Below, piece after piece: positions 36,329-45,778 of a DNA stretch of 64,000 nucleotides; position 1 is the stretch's first letter, and every line of letters begins with the position of its first letter. The notes under the pieces are model-generated. The model was not told the origin of the DNA. It saw only the letters and a program-made list of their open reading frames with translations, and ran no database searches. Source of the stretch: Bacteroidales bacterium (GTDB lineage: Bacteria > Bacteroidota > Bacteroidia > Bacteroidales > UBA932). A program made the position numbers and the translations under genes. The DNA lies in contig SUYX01000002.1 in NCBI GenBank assembly GCA_015060225.1, positions 42,297 through 106,296 of the forward strand, given 5' to 3'.

Positions 36329-37315
36329 TTGAAGGACTTATTTGAAGAAATACGGGAGTTTTACAGCTGGTTCATCAAATTCATCACAAAAGACATTTGG
36401 GATCTTGAGATTGATGACTTTGGGAAAGCAAAGAAAAAACTGATAAAATACCTTAAGGTTGCAATAATTACCATAAGGGAGGCTATGCTCAACCGACTTG
36501 GGCTCTATGCCTTCTCATTAAGTTTCTTTACAACAATGGCTATGGTCCCATTTGCAGCCGTTGCTTTTGCAGTAACTGACGGTTTCGGCCTTAAGGAGAC
36601 TCTGCAGGAGATGCTCCTGGAATATTTTTCTGAGAATAAGGATATAGTACAACTGGTAATTCAGTTTGCAGAGAATATTGTAGAGATAAGCCAGAAAGAC
36701 TCTTTTGGAGTAATAAGCCTTGCATTCTTTACGGGTACCGTAATATGGCTGATCCTTAATGTGGAGAAATGCTTCAATATTATATGGAAAGCAGAAAGGG
36801 GGCGCTCCATAGCAAAAAGATTCCTGTATTATTTTGGAATTCTCATTGTTGCTCCCCTTGTAATTACAATGTTCCTTTCCATGACATTGGTAGTTACAAA
36901 TACCCTAAATACATTCGGTTTTGAATTCCAGGAACTTAAAATTGCAAGCTTTCTTATCCAGTGGCTCGCCTTTTATGGGATAATGACCCTTTTCTTTACA
37001 ATTCTGTACAAATATGTACCAAATGTAAAGGTCAAATTTTCCGCCGCCTTCTTTGCTTCACTCATAGCAGCAGGAGCATTTGTAGGATGGCAGTATCTGT
37101 ATATGGAAACACAGCTCTTTGTATCACGTCTAAATACGGTATACGGTGCATTTGCAGCTATTCCGCTATTCCTTATATGGATAAATGTAAGTTGGACAAT
37201 AATATTGTTTGGGGCTGAGATATCCCATGCATACCAATATGTAAACAATTATACCTCCGAAGACAACTTTGAACAGTTGGAACAGGAAGTAATGAATAAA
37301 ATCAATTTGGAATGA
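36329..37315 (+). CDS. YihY/BrkB-family membrane protein, TTG start
   Basis: 328 aa inner-membrane protein with six hydrophobic segments, of the YihY/virulence-factor BrkB family (once misassigned as RNase BN). Motifs: ALSLSFFTTMAMVPF-type (YAFSLSFFTTMAMVPFAAVAF), WLILNVEKCFNIIW and YGAFAAIPLFLIWINVSWTIILFGAEISHA. The start is TTG 36329, one base after the previous stop; the first Met is only at residue 51, inside the conserved region, so TTG is required. Ends in an ATGA overlap with hydG. Function is not established; a transport role is suspected. Confidence 0.85.
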   Translation: MKDLFEEIREFYSWFIKFITKDIWDLEIDDFGKAKKKLIKYLKVAIITIREAMLNRLGLYAFSLSFFTTMAMVPFAAVAFAVTDGFGLKETLQEMLLEYFSENKDIVQLVIQFAENIVEISQKDSFGVISLAFFTGTVIWLILNVEKCFNIIWKAERGRSIAKRFLYYFGILIVAPLVITMFLSMTLVVTNTLNTFGFEFQELKIASFLIQWLAFYGIMTLFFTILYKYVPNVKVKFSAAFFASLIAAGAFVGWQYLYMETQLFVSRLNTVYGAFAAIPLFLIWINVSWTIILFGAEISHAYQYVNNYTSEDNFEQLEQEVMNKINLE

Positions 37316-38739
37316 AGAATATAAAACTTAATATGGAACTCTCTGCCAATGCAGTAAATTTCATTGATGATGAAAAGTTGCAGCATCTGGTAAAAGAGAC
37401 AAAGGAGGATCTTCCTAAAGCCAGGGAACTTTTCAGAAAGGCTCTGGACAAGAAACCCCTTACAGTTGAAGAAACAGCTGTTCTCCTTGCAATTGAATCT
37501 GAAGAGGGGCTGGCGGAGCTTTTTGAAGCGGCAAGGGAACTTAAAAGAAAAGTATATGGGAACAGGATTGTACTATTTGCACCACTATATGTTGGAAACC
37601 ATTGTGTAAACAATTGCAAATACTGCGGTTTCAGAAAAGATGCAAAAGGGACAGTCAGAAAAACTCTCAACAGGCAGGAACTGGAGGCTGAGATTGAGAA
37701 TCTTGAAAAATACGGACACAAAAGACTGATTCTTGTATTTGGAGAATCCCCAATTTACTCACCGGAATTTATTGCTGATAGCGTAAGGTCATGCTATAAG
37801 ATTAAAGTTGGCAACGGTGAAATCCGCAGGGTGAACATAAATGCCGCTCCATTGGATGTGGAAGGTTTCAGAATTGTAAAAGATGCCGGGATAGGAACTT
37901 TTCAGGTATTCCAGGAAACTTATCATAAAGAGACATATTCAAAATATCATCCTGCCGAGGATATAAAAGGTGATTATATGTGGAGACTCAATGCTATGGA
38001 CAGGGCATTTGAGGCTGGAATTGACGATATGGGAATAGGTGCACTGTTCGGACTGTATAATTGGAAATACGAGGTTCTCGGACTTGTATCCCACGCACTC
38101 CACCTGCAGGATACATGTGGTGTAGGACCGCATACTATCAGTTTCCCAAGAATAAAACCGGCAGCTGACATGAATCTTGAACTTCCATACGAAGTAAATG
38201 ACGACGAATTCAAAAGGATTGTTGCTGTATTGCGTCTGGCAGTGCCGTATACAGGTCTGATAATGACCGCAAGGGAAAGTGAGGCAATAAGGGATGAGGT
38301 GATTGCTTTTGGAGTTTCCCAGATAGATGCAGGGACAAAACTTGAAATTGGTGGGTACCAGAACCAGAAAGGTAACAAACAGGATATCAGAAAAGAACAA
38401 TTTGTTATTGGAGATACCAGGGAACTTGACGATGTGATGCATTGGCTGCTTGAAAAAGGTTATATACCAAGCTTCTGCACAGCGTGCTACAGGATGGGAC
38501 GTACAGGTGAACATTTTATGGAGTTTGCCATTCCGGGATTCATAAAACGGTTCTGCACACCAAACGCAATTATAACATTGGCAGAATATCTTGAGGACTA
38601 TTCATCAGAAAAAACAAAGGCTGCCGGCTACAAACTTATAGCACAAGAGCTGGAAAAAATCCCTGAGAGTGCACAGAAAGAGAAGATTATTGCTAATTTA
38701 GAGGCTGTAAAACAAGGTACAAGAGATTTAAGATTCTGA
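37312..38739 (+). CDS. hydG: [FeFe]-hydrogenase maturation radical SAM protein HydG
   Basis: Cleaves tyrosine to supply CO and cyanide ligands for the H-cluster. 475 aa. Radical SAM motif CVNNCKYC (CxxxCxxC) after APLYVGNH, and the HydG-specific C-terminal cluster motif CTACYRMGRTGEHFM with a distal Cys in KRFCTPNA (CxxCx22C), which separates it from the tyrosine lyase ThiH. HydE, HydF and the hydrogenase are not in this window. Translationally coupled to the upstream BrkB-type gene by ATGA, and one base from spoT. Confidence 0.94.
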   Translation: MKNIKLNMELSANAVNFIDDEKLQHLVKETKEDLPKARELFRKALDKKPLTVEETAVLLAIESEEGLAELFEAARELKRKVYGNRIVLFAPLYVGNHCVNNCKYCGFRKDAKGTVRKTLNRQELEAEIENLEKYGHKRLILVFGESPIYSPEFIADSVRSCYKIKVGNGEIRRVNINAAPLDVEGFRIVKDAGIGTFQVFQETYHKETYSKYHPAEDIKGDYMWRLNAMDRAFEAGIDDMGIGALFGLYNWKYEVLGLVSHALHLQDTCGVGPHTISFPRIKPAADMNLELPYEVNDDEFKRIVAVLRLAVPYTGLIMTARESEAIRDEVIAFGVSQIDAGTKLEIGGYQNQKGNKQDIRKEQFVIGDTRELDDVMHWLLEKGYIPSFCTACYRMGRTGEHFMEFAIPGFIKRFCTPNAIITLAEYLEDYSSEKTKAAGYKLIAQELEKIPESAQKEKIIANLEAVKQGTRDLRF

Positions 38740-38740
38740 T

Positions 38741-41026
38741 ATGTTTACTGAGCAGGATAATGAACTGATTCAAAAAGAGTTTGAATCATTGAGAGTTGCA
38801 AGTCTGAAAAGATGCGCAAACCAACAGGAGTATGAAGATGTGATAAGGGCATTTGAGTTTGCCAATGAAGCTCACAAAGGGGTACGCAGACGCTCCGGGG
38901 AGCCTTATATAATCCATCCTATTGCTGTTGCCAAGATTGTAGTCCAGGAAATAGGCTTGGGCTACAAGTCCATTGTCACTGCCCTGCTGCATGATATAGT
39001 GGAGGATACTGAGTACACTGTTGAGGATTTGCAGAGACTTTTTGGTGCAAAAGTGGCATCACTTGTTGACGGACTTACCAAGATAAAGTCTGCTATGGAC
39101 AACAAGCACAATACCCACAAAAATGATGAGAAATCGATGCAGGCTGAGAATTTCAAGAGGATTCTCCTTACATTGAATGATGATGTGAGAGTAGTGCTGA
39201 TAAAACTGGCGGACCGTCTTCATAATCTGCGTACAATAGGTGCAATGCCAGAGAGAAAGAAGGACAAGATATTGAGCGAAAGTATGTATATTTTTATACC
39301 TCTTGCACATAAGCTTGGTCTCTACAGCATGAAATCAGAGATGGAGAACATTTGGCTCAAATACAGGGAACCGGAGGTTTATAATAAGTTGTCGGGAAGA
39401 GTAGATGAACTTATTGAGGAAAGAGGTGATGCCATTGACCAGTTCATTGTCCCAATTTCCCAATCTCTCCACGATGAAGGGTACAAATTTTCAATAACAA
39501 AAAGGACAAAGACCCCCTACTCCATCTGGAAAAAGATGGAAAATAAAAAAATCCCTTTTGAACAGATATATGACCTGTTTGCAGTAAGGATAATATTTGA
39601 GCCTAAAGAGGGTATAAACGAGAGAAAACAGTGCTGGGACATATACTCTATCATCTCTGAACATTACCGTTCAAAGATGGACAGGATAAGGGATTGGGTG
39701 AGTGTTCCCAAATCAAACGGTTATGAAGCACTTCATTGTACTCTCATGAGCCAAAACGGTACTTGGGTTGAGGTTCAGATCCGTTCAGAGAGGATGAACC
39801 AGATTGCAGAAAAGGGTGTGGCGGCACACTGGAGCTACAAGGGGGTGAACAAAAGTGAGAGTGAGCTTGACAACTGGCTTGCCATGGTGAGGGGAGTGCT
39901 GGAGAATCCGGATGTGGGTGCTCTTGAATTCCTTGACAAATTCCATGAAGGTCTTCTTGCATCAGAGATATATGTATTTACACCCAAAGGGGATTCCAAA
40001 TCTCTACCAAAGGGGGCAACGGCATTGGATTTTGCCTACTATATCCACAGCAAAATTGGAAATAGGGCAATAGCAGCAAAAGTAAACCACAGACTTGTTC
40101 CCCTCTCCCATGAGCTAAAAAACGGTGACCAGATAGAAATTATAACTGCAGAAGCCCAAAAACCGCAAAGGGAGTGGCTCGAGTATGCCCATACACCAAA
40201 AGCCAAGGATATAATATATGATGCTCTCAAGGCTGATATAGATAATGCAATAAGTAAAGGACAGCAAATCCTGGAAGAAGAACTCGCCAAATTGGGAGTT
40301 AAGGTACAGCATAGGGTGATAAAGAAGCTTCTTCTGGAGTATAATCTCAACAACAAGGATGAGTTGTACAACAAGATTGCCACAGGTGTGGTAAAATTGG
40401 ATGAGCTGGACAAGATTTTGAGAAAAAACAACGAGAACAAATTTGTCAAATACTGGAAGCTCCAGTTCTTCTCAAACTCGCCTGAAGAAGATGAAGATGA
40501 TAATGCAGACAATGAAGACATTGTACCGTCAGTAAAGAACCCTGCAATTGACAAGAAGAAGGATTATCTGCTCAAGGAAAATTATGACAACACCCTCACT
40601 TACAAGGTTGCAGATTGCTGCAACCCTATTCCGGGTGATGCAATTGTGGGGTTTGTAGATGAAAACAACAACGTTATTGTCCATAAGAAAGTGTGCCAGA
40701 AGGCAATTTCCCTTGCAACTGTGCAAGGTGAAAAAATAATTAATGCAAAATGGACCAAACACACATTCCTGTCTTTCCTTGCCAGAATTTCTCTAAGGGG
40801 TATTGACAGGATTGGCATTGTAACTGAAATAACCAAATTCATTACACTTGAACTGAGTGTAAATATCAGAAAGATACACTTTGAAACGCATGATGGTATA
40901 TTTGAAGGGTATATAGATCTTTATGTTCACGATGCACAGGACCTTGAGATGATCATTAAAAGGATACTCCAGGTTAAAGGGGTAGAGAGTGTAGTGAGAA
41001 GTGATGTCAAAAACAATGAAAATTAA
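38741..41026 (+). CDS. Bifunctional (p)ppGpp synthetase/hydrolase (RelA/SpoT)
   Basis: 761 aa Rsh protein controlling the stringent response. N-terminal HD hydrolase intact (RRRSGEPYIIHPIAVA, LLHDIVEDTEYT, LIKLADRLHNLRT), synthetase domain with YDLFAVRIIF and the substrate loop KSNGYEALHCTL, TGS domain (YVFTPKGDSKSLPKGATALDFAYYIH), a Cys-containing region (DCCNPIPGD) and C-terminal ACT domain (GIDRIGIVTEITKFI). Both active sites appear complete, as expected for the single long Rsh of many Bacteroidetes. Unusual partner in this run: hydG just upstream. Confidence 0.94.
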   Translation: MFTEQDNELIQKEFESLRVASLKRCANQQEYEDVIRAFEFANEAHKGVRRRSGEPYIIHPIAVAKIVVQEIGLGYKSIVTALLHDIVEDTEYTVEDLQRLFGAKVASLVDGLTKIKSAMDNKHNTHKNDEKSMQAENFKRILLTLNDDVRVVLIKLADRLHNLRTIGAMPERKKDKILSESMYIFIPLAHKLGLYSMKSEMENIWLKYREPEVYNKLSGRVDELIEERGDAIDQFIVPISQSLHDEGYKFSITKRTKTPYSIWKKMENKKIPFEQIYDLFAVRIIFEPKEGINERKQCWDIYSIISEHYRSKMDRIRDWVSVPKSNGYEALHCTLMSQNGTWVEVQIRSERMNQIAEKGVAAHWSYKGVNKSESELDNWLAMVRGVLENPDVGALEFLDKFHEGLLASEIYVFTPKGDSKSLPKGATALDFAYYIHSKIGNRAIAAKVNHRLVPLSHELKNGDQIEIITAEAQKPQREWLEYAHTPKAKDIIYDALKADIDNAISKGQQILEEELAKLGVKVQHRVIKKLLLEYNLNNKDELYNKIATGVVKLDELDKILRKNNENKFVKYWKLQFFSNSPEEDEDDNADNEDIVPSVKNPAIDKKKDYLLKENYDNTLTYKVADCCNPIPGDAIVGFVDENNNVIVHKKVCQKAISLATVQGEKIINAKWTKHTFLSFLARISLRGIDRIGIVTEITKFITLELSVNIRKIHFETHDGIFEGYIDLYVHDAQDLEMIIKRILQVKGVESVVRSDVKNNEN

Positions 41027-41027
41027 G

Positions 41028-42857
41028 ATGCATTTGAGAAAAGATATAATTTATAGGATACTGACAATAATACTGGTGGCAGCATACTCCCTGCACACCA
41101 GTTCTTGTGCAAGCACCAAGGCTGCACCGTCGGGAGGACCAAAAGATACTATTCCTCCGGTAGTTGTGGCAATGGTCCCTGCCGAAAATAATGTTTCATT
41201 TCCAATTGAGGATGGAAAGATTGAGATTGAGTTTGATGAGTATGTTGTGATTAAGGATGCCAACCAGAACATTCTCCTCTCCCCTCCCCTCAAAAAACAG
41301 GTAAAGACAAAAATCAAGGGGAAAAGTGTGATTGTCTCCTTTCCTGAGCCTCTTGATACAAACCAGACCTATTCATTGAGTTTTGGTGAGTCAATTGTGG
41401 ACAATAATGAGGGAAATCCCTATTACGGTCTCACATACAGTTTCTCTACAGGCAAGGAGGTTGATTCAATGATGTTGAGCGGAACTGTTGTTGATGCCAC
41501 AAGCCTGTTTCCAATTGCCAATGCAACTGTAGCCCTATATCTTCAAGCCAAGGATTCTACTGTAATGACCACAAGGCCAGATGCTGTTGCAAGGAGTGAC
41601 AAGTGGGGGTACTTTACAGTAAAGAATCTGAAAAGGCTTCCTTACCATGTATTTGCATTTACAGATGGCAATACAAACAACAGATATGAACAGGGAAGTG
41701 AAACAATTGCCTTCATTGACACCACCATAACTCCTGTAAAAGTTATGGGGCCGGACTCCCCTGAATTGAAATACTATGATCCTAAAGACACTATGGCGTG
41801 CCTGTCAAGGCCAGTGGAAATTGAACTGCTGGTATTTAAGGAGAATTCTAAAGTCCAGTTCATAAGGGAAGACTCAAGGTTCTCCAGAAGAGGTATGGGT
41901 ATAAGATTCAATGCATCTGATGTAATTATTGATTCAATTGGGATAGACGGCATTTCAAATGACAGGCTGATTACCCAAAAGAACATTACCAATGATTCGT
42001 TGACAATATGGATTAAAGGGGGCAACAAGATTGCAGATACTCTTTCTCTGGCTATAAAATATCATAAGAGTGACTCTACCGGAACACTTGTCCCTACTGT
42101 TGAAAAACTTAAAATGGTTGCTCCTATTGAAAAGAAACAGCAGAGAAGAGGTGCAAAACAGAATGCAGAGAGAGGAAAGAGTGACAAGCCCGAAAAGAGG
42201 AAAGATTTGCTTGAAGTGATTGTTACTGCAGACAACAAAATGGTTGAACAGGAAGGTATCACTCTTGAATTCAAGGAACCTCTGGCCATAATGACAATGG
42301 ACAGCATCAAATTCAAGATGAAGAATCCTAAAATGATTGAAAGCGACGTTGAATATACTATGGTGCAGGATTCATTGGATATGACAAAATATGTAATACG
42401 TCCTGTAGAAAAATTCATCAAGGGAAATGACTACCAGCTGGTAATCCCTAAAGCAACTTTCAAGGATATCAACGGCTTTACCAATGATTCCATTGATACC
42501 AGAATTGCACTCCCTACTGATGAGAATTTAAGCATACTTACTCTTGAAATGAGGAATGTAGATGCCAGGTATATAGTTGAACTTGTAAATCCGTCAAGGA
42601 GCCAGGTCTTCAGGAAATACATCATATCAGATGATTGCGACCTTGAATTCCCATATCTGACAGCAGGGGATTATTCTATAAGAATTACGGAAGACAAGAA
42701 CAATAACGGAATAATAGATACAGGAGAAATGCTTATAAGGAAACAACCGGAAAAGGTTGTTCTATATAAGCTTGATGATGGAAAAGATATAATAAAAATT
42801 GCAGAAAGGACAGAGCTTGTACAGACTGTGGATATTCCGAAAATGTTTGGTAAATAG
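41028..42857 (+). CDS. Ig-like domain lipoprotein
   Basis: 609 aa from ATG 41028, one base after the spoT stop; an earlier in-frame ATG at 41001 would overlap spoT. The N-terminus has a lipoprotein signal with lipobox TSSC, followed by SGGPKDTIPPVVVAMVPAENNVSF, the hallmark of a Bacteroidetes Ig-like domain family. The first 100 mature residues form a bacterial Ig-like domain (EIEFDEYVVIKDANQNILLSPPLK), then a carboxypeptidase-like/Cna-type region (GTVVDATSLFPIANATVALY) and further beta-rich repeats. Likely a periplasmic or surface-anchored protein; the role is unknown. Tightly coupled to the downstream outer-membrane barrel gene. Confidence 0.85.
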   Translation: MHLRKDIIYRILTIILVAAYSLHTSSCASTKAAPSGGPKDTIPPVVVAMVPAENNVSFPIEDGKIEIEFDEYVVIKDANQNILLSPPLKKQVKTKIKGKSVIVSFPEPLDTNQTYSLSFGESIVDNNEGNPYYGLTYSFSTGKEVDSMMLSGTVVDATSLFPIANATVALYLQAKDSTVMTTRPDAVARSDKWGYFTVKNLKRLPYHVFAFTDGNTNNRYEQGSETIAFIDTTITPVKVMGPDSPELKYYDPKDTMACLSRPVEIELLVFKENSKVQFIREDSRFSRRGMGIRFNASDVIIDSIGIDGISNDRLITQKNITNDSLTIWIKGGNKIADTLSLAIKYHKSDSTGTLVPTVEKLKMVAPIEKKQQRRGAKQNAERGKSDKPEKRKDLLEVIVTADNKMVEQEGITLEFKEPLAIMTMDSIKFKMKNPKMIESDVEYTMVQDSLDMTKYVIRPVEKFIKGNDYQLVIPKATFKDINGFTNDSIDTRIALPTDENLSILTLEMRNVDARYIVELVNPSRSQVFRKYIISDDCDLEFPYLTAGDYSIRITEDKNNNGIIDTGEMLIRKQPEKVVLYKLDDGKDIIKIAERTELVQTVDIPKMFGK

Positions 42858-42859
42858 AG

Positions 42860-43621
42860 ATGACAATGGGAAAATTTATAACATTATGGGCAATATTGGT
42901 TACATTCTGCGCTGCAAATGCATACTCGCAAAATGTAACAGGTGAAGAAGAGGCTTATCTGAAGGAGTTTGACCTGCATTCTTTTAAAGATGCAGGGACA
43001 AAAGTCAAGGACAGCACTGTACTTTACCAGCATCTGGTTGGTGTCAAATGGGGTTATGCGATGTCAAATGTCAAGTTCAGCCAGTCTGCAAACCATAGAG
43101 GGATAACATCCACAAAAAACTTTGGAATCTACTACACATTTTTCCATCCCATGTTGGGCAATATGCCATACTTCGGGTTGCAGATAGGTGTGGAAACTAC
43201 AGAGTTCGGATATACACATGTTACAGAAGTGAGTGACAAAGTATTCGAAGAGGCTGAACAAAGATATTCTGTAATAGATATACCACTGATTTCATTGTTC
43301 AGGGTAGACATCTCCAGAGTAAGGCTTATGCTTGGGGCAGGAGGATACGGTTCCTATATATATGACACATCCCTGCAGGGTGGAATACCGGAAACAACAA
43401 ACAAGTACGGATTCGGATTGATGGGCCAAGGTGGAATTGCAATCAAATTCCATCCTGTAGAACTCCATCTTGAAGCAAGCTACAAGTATGGCCTTACACA
43501 TTTTCTGGATCCCAAAATCTATTCAGAAGAATATTGGCTCTACACACATCAGAACCAGCTTCAGATATCTGTAGGGCTACATTACAATTTAGGTGGCAAA
43601 TATTTTAAAAGAAAAAGATAA
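42860..43621 (+). CDS. Outer-membrane beta-barrel protein
   Basis: 253 aa with a cleavable signal peptide (MTMGKFITLWAILVTFCAANAYSQ). The mature part has alternating hydrophobic strands with aromatic ends (VGVKWGYAMSNVKF, MPYFGLQIGVETTEFGY, QLQISVGLHYNLGGKYF), the pattern of an eight- to ten-stranded barrel like the PorT/porin-family proteins of Bacteroidetes. I cannot assign it to PorT itself. Follows the Ig-like lipoprotein by two bases; stop and ispG start share TAATG. Confidence 0.8.
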   Translation: MTMGKFITLWAILVTFCAANAYSQNVTGEEEAYLKEFDLHSFKDAGTKVKDSTVLYQHLVGVKWGYAMSNVKFSQSANHRGITSTKNFGIYYTFFHPMLGNMPYFGLQIGVETTEFGYTHVTEVSDKVFEEAEQRYSVIDIPLISLFRVDISRVRLMLGAGGYGSYIYDTSLQGGIPETTNKYGFGLMGQGGIAIKFHPVELHLEASYKYGLTHFLDPKIYSEEYWLYTHQNQLQISVGLHYNLGGKYFKRKR

Positions 43622-44952
43622 TGTTGACAGGAACAGTAACAGTGGGTAATGTATCTATAGGTGGCAATACACCTGTAAAGGTACAGACAATGTGCAATAC
43701 ATTCACTCAGGATATAGAAAAATCTGTTGCCCAATGCGTAGATATGGTTGCCGCAGGTGCAGATTTGATAAGGTTGACAACGCAGGGGATGAAGGAAGTT
43801 GAAGCACTGAAAGAAATCAAGTCCATTCTCCGTTCCAGAAATATTGATGTTCCGCTTATTGCAGATGTACATTTCAGTTCTGATGTAGCAATTGAAGTTG
43901 CTAAAGTTGCCGATAAGGTGAGAATAAATCCAGGCAATTTTGCTAAAGAACACGACGAGGCCTGCAGACAACTGAAAAAATTCCTTGAAGTTTGCAAAGA
44001 GTACAGAACTGCTGTAAGGATTGGGATAAACCACGGATCTCTTGGCGAAAGGATAATAAACAAATATGGCGACACTCCACTGGGAATGAAAGAGGCTGCA
44101 ATGGAGTGGATAAGGATGTGTGAAGAGAATGATTTCCATAATCTTGTAATATCCCTTAAGGCAAGCAATACCATTGTGATGGCCACGGCATACAGACTTC
44201 TTTGGAAAGAGATGGAGAAATGCAGTATGGCCTACCCTCTCCACCTTGGCGTGACTGAAGCAGGAAACGGAGATACCGGAAGGATAAAGTCTGCTGTTGG
44301 TATTGGTGCTTTGTTAAAAGAAGGAATTGGAAATACAATAAGGGTTTCTCTTACAGAAGATCCGGTTAAAGAGATTCCTGCCGGTAAGATTATCGCCAAC
44401 TATTTTGATTCAGGTGAATATGCTGAGAGTATCAGAAGAATTGGAGAAATTACACCAGGATGCATACCACATAACTGTTATGATTGCCAAAGTTGGAATG
44501 AATTCATAATAAAGGCATCATGTGACTTTGGTCCAATGCTTCTCGACAAGGAGATTGATGACTTTACACTAACTGCAAGAGTTGGCGGACAAGAGATTCC
44601 ACAGGAAAAGTTAGATGATTTCAAGGATAACTTGCAGCAGGCAGCGAGAAGAAAATTCAACAAACCGGAATACATCGCCTGCCCAGGATGCGGAAGGACA
44701 CTATATAACCTGGAGGAGACATTCAATGAGGTAAAAAGAAGGACATCCCATCTTAAAGGGGTAAAAATAGCAATTATGGGATGTATTGTAAACGGACCTG
44801 GAGAGATGGCTGATGCAGATTTCGGTTATGTGGGTGAAGGGAAAGGAAAAGTTGCTATATATAAAGGGAAAGAGCCTGTGATGAGAAGTGTCCCTCAAGA
44901 AAAGGCAATAGACCAGCTTCTCAGAATAATAGAAGAAAATCCGTTGGAATAG
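43621..44952 (+). CDS. ispG: (E)-4-hydroxy-3-methylbut-2-enyl-diphosphate synthase, compact form
   Basis: Iron-sulfur enzyme of the MEP isoprenoid pathway that reduces MEcPP to HMBPP. 443 aa. TIM-barrel part from QTMCNTFTQDIE to VSLTEDPV (residue 248), reductase part with cluster ligands CPGC (354-357), Cys388 in MGCIVNGPGE and Glu395. Between them lie about 100 residues (251-350), more than in the E. coli enzyme (about 30) but far fewer than the large inserted domain of the roughly 600-aa form usual in Bacteroidetes and plants. This insert has three Cys (CIPHNCYDC). Ends in a terminator. Confidence 0.92.
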   Translation: MLTGTVTVGNVSIGGNTPVKVQTMCNTFTQDIEKSVAQCVDMVAAGADLIRLTTQGMKEVEALKEIKSILRSRNIDVPLIADVHFSSDVAIEVAKVADKVRINPGNFAKEHDEACRQLKKFLEVCKEYRTAVRIGINHGSLGERIINKYGDTPLGMKEAAMEWIRMCEENDFHNLVISLKASNTIVMATAYRLLWKEMEKCSMAYPLHLGVTEAGNGDTGRIKSAVGIGALLKEGIGNTIRVSLTEDPVKEIPAGKIIANYFDSGEYAESIRRIGEITPGCIPHNCYDCQSWNEFIIKASCDFGPMLLDKEIDDFTLTARVGGQEIPQEKLDDFKDNLQQAARRKFNKPEYIACPGCGRTLYNLEETFNEVKRRTSHLKGVKIAIMGCIVNGPGEMADADFGYVGEGKGKVAIYKGKEPVMRSVPQEKAIDQLLRIIEENPLE

Positions 44953-44972
44953 ACTCCCAACGGATTTTTAAT
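44938..44972 (+). terminator. Terminator after ispG
   Basis: Stem AATCCGTTGG / CCAACGGATT with a nine-base loop that contains the ispG stop codon, then TTTTA. Confidence 0.8.
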
Positions 44973-44986
44973 TATTAGCCGCATAT

Positions 44987-45778
44987 CTATCTGATTACAT
45001 TAAAAGTATCGGCATCCATCCATGCAGGGAATTTGTATCTGAAATCTGAAAGAGCGTCCATATCAATAGTGCAGGAGAGCACTTGTGTTTGAACCCCTTT
45101 ACAATCAGTTACAAAAATCTCATTTGAGATGGATCCTCCTTTAAAATTATATATTTGTGAGCTGGGACAATAACTGCACACGGGATCATTTCCAGACCTG
45201 TTGACAAAAATAGAATATGACATGTTCTCAATTGCTCTGGCCCTTACCAATGGCTCAATTGCCTCTATCCTGCTCTGCGGAAAATTGGCAATATTTATAA
45301 GAACATCATATTTGTTTCCTATATTCCTGCTCCATACAGGGAAACGGATGTCGTAACAAACATTCAGGGCAAACTTTACACCTTTATAGTTTACAATGCA
45401 CTTTTCATCTCCTCTTGTATAATGGTTGTTCTCATCCCCCATCCTGAAAAGATGACGTTTATCATAGTTCTCCCATGATCCATCAGGTTTCACAAAATAG
45501 GCTCTGTTAAATATTTCCCTCCCATTCTGAGTATACGGGAATGAACCTATCACAGCAATATTATGCTTCTTTGCAAATCTTACCATCCATTTAAGTGTCT
45601 CTCCTGCAGCATCTTCAGCCAAATCAGTATTCATGGTGAAACCTGTTGAAAACATCTCGGGAAGTATGAAGAGGTCTCCGGGATCTTCCAACTGATCAAT
45701 TATAGATTCTACTTTTTCAAAATTCTGGTGCTTGTCTTCCCAAGCAATATCCAAAGAACATACAGTTATCTTCATCAC
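44987..45778 (-). CDS. Nitrilase-superfamily amidohydrolase (omega-amidase-like)
   Basis: 263 aa C-N hydrolase. The Glu-Lys-Cys triad is present: Glu in LPEMFSTGF, Lys in YDKRHLF, Cys in NVCYDIRFPVW. FSTGFTMN and GDENNHYTRG resemble the omega-amidase/YafV subgroup, which hydrolyses alpha-ketoglutaramate or alpha-ketosuccinamate. Start MM at 45778 overlaps the stop of the upstream symporter gene by ATGA. The pairing with a dicarboxylate/amino-acid symporter fits a role in amide or dicarboxylate use. Confidence 0.87.
   Translation of the reverse strand: MMKITVCSLDIAWEDKHQNFEKVESIIDQLEDPGDLFILPEMFSTGFTMNTDLAEDAAGETLKWMVRFAKKHNIAVIGSFPYTQNGREIFNRAYFVKPDGSWENYDKRHLFRMGDENNHYTRGDEKCIVNYKGVKFALNVCYDIRFPVWSRNIGNKYDVLINIANFPQSRIEAIEPLVRARAIENMSYSIFVNRSGNDPVCSYCPSSQIYNFKGGSISNEIFVTDCKGVQTQVLSCTIDMDALSDFRYKFPAWMDADTFNVIR

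Noticed and set aside
37939..38514. Minus-strand open frame of 191 codons opposite hydG
   Set aside because: Shadow frame with random composition; hydG is certain.
43582..44244. Minus-strand open frame of 220 codons opposite ispG
   Set aside because: Shadow frame; ispG motifs on the plus strand are complete.
43621..44952. ispG truncated by deletion
   Set aside because: All cluster ligands and both domains are present with a continuous frame, so the short insert looks like a variant rather than damage.
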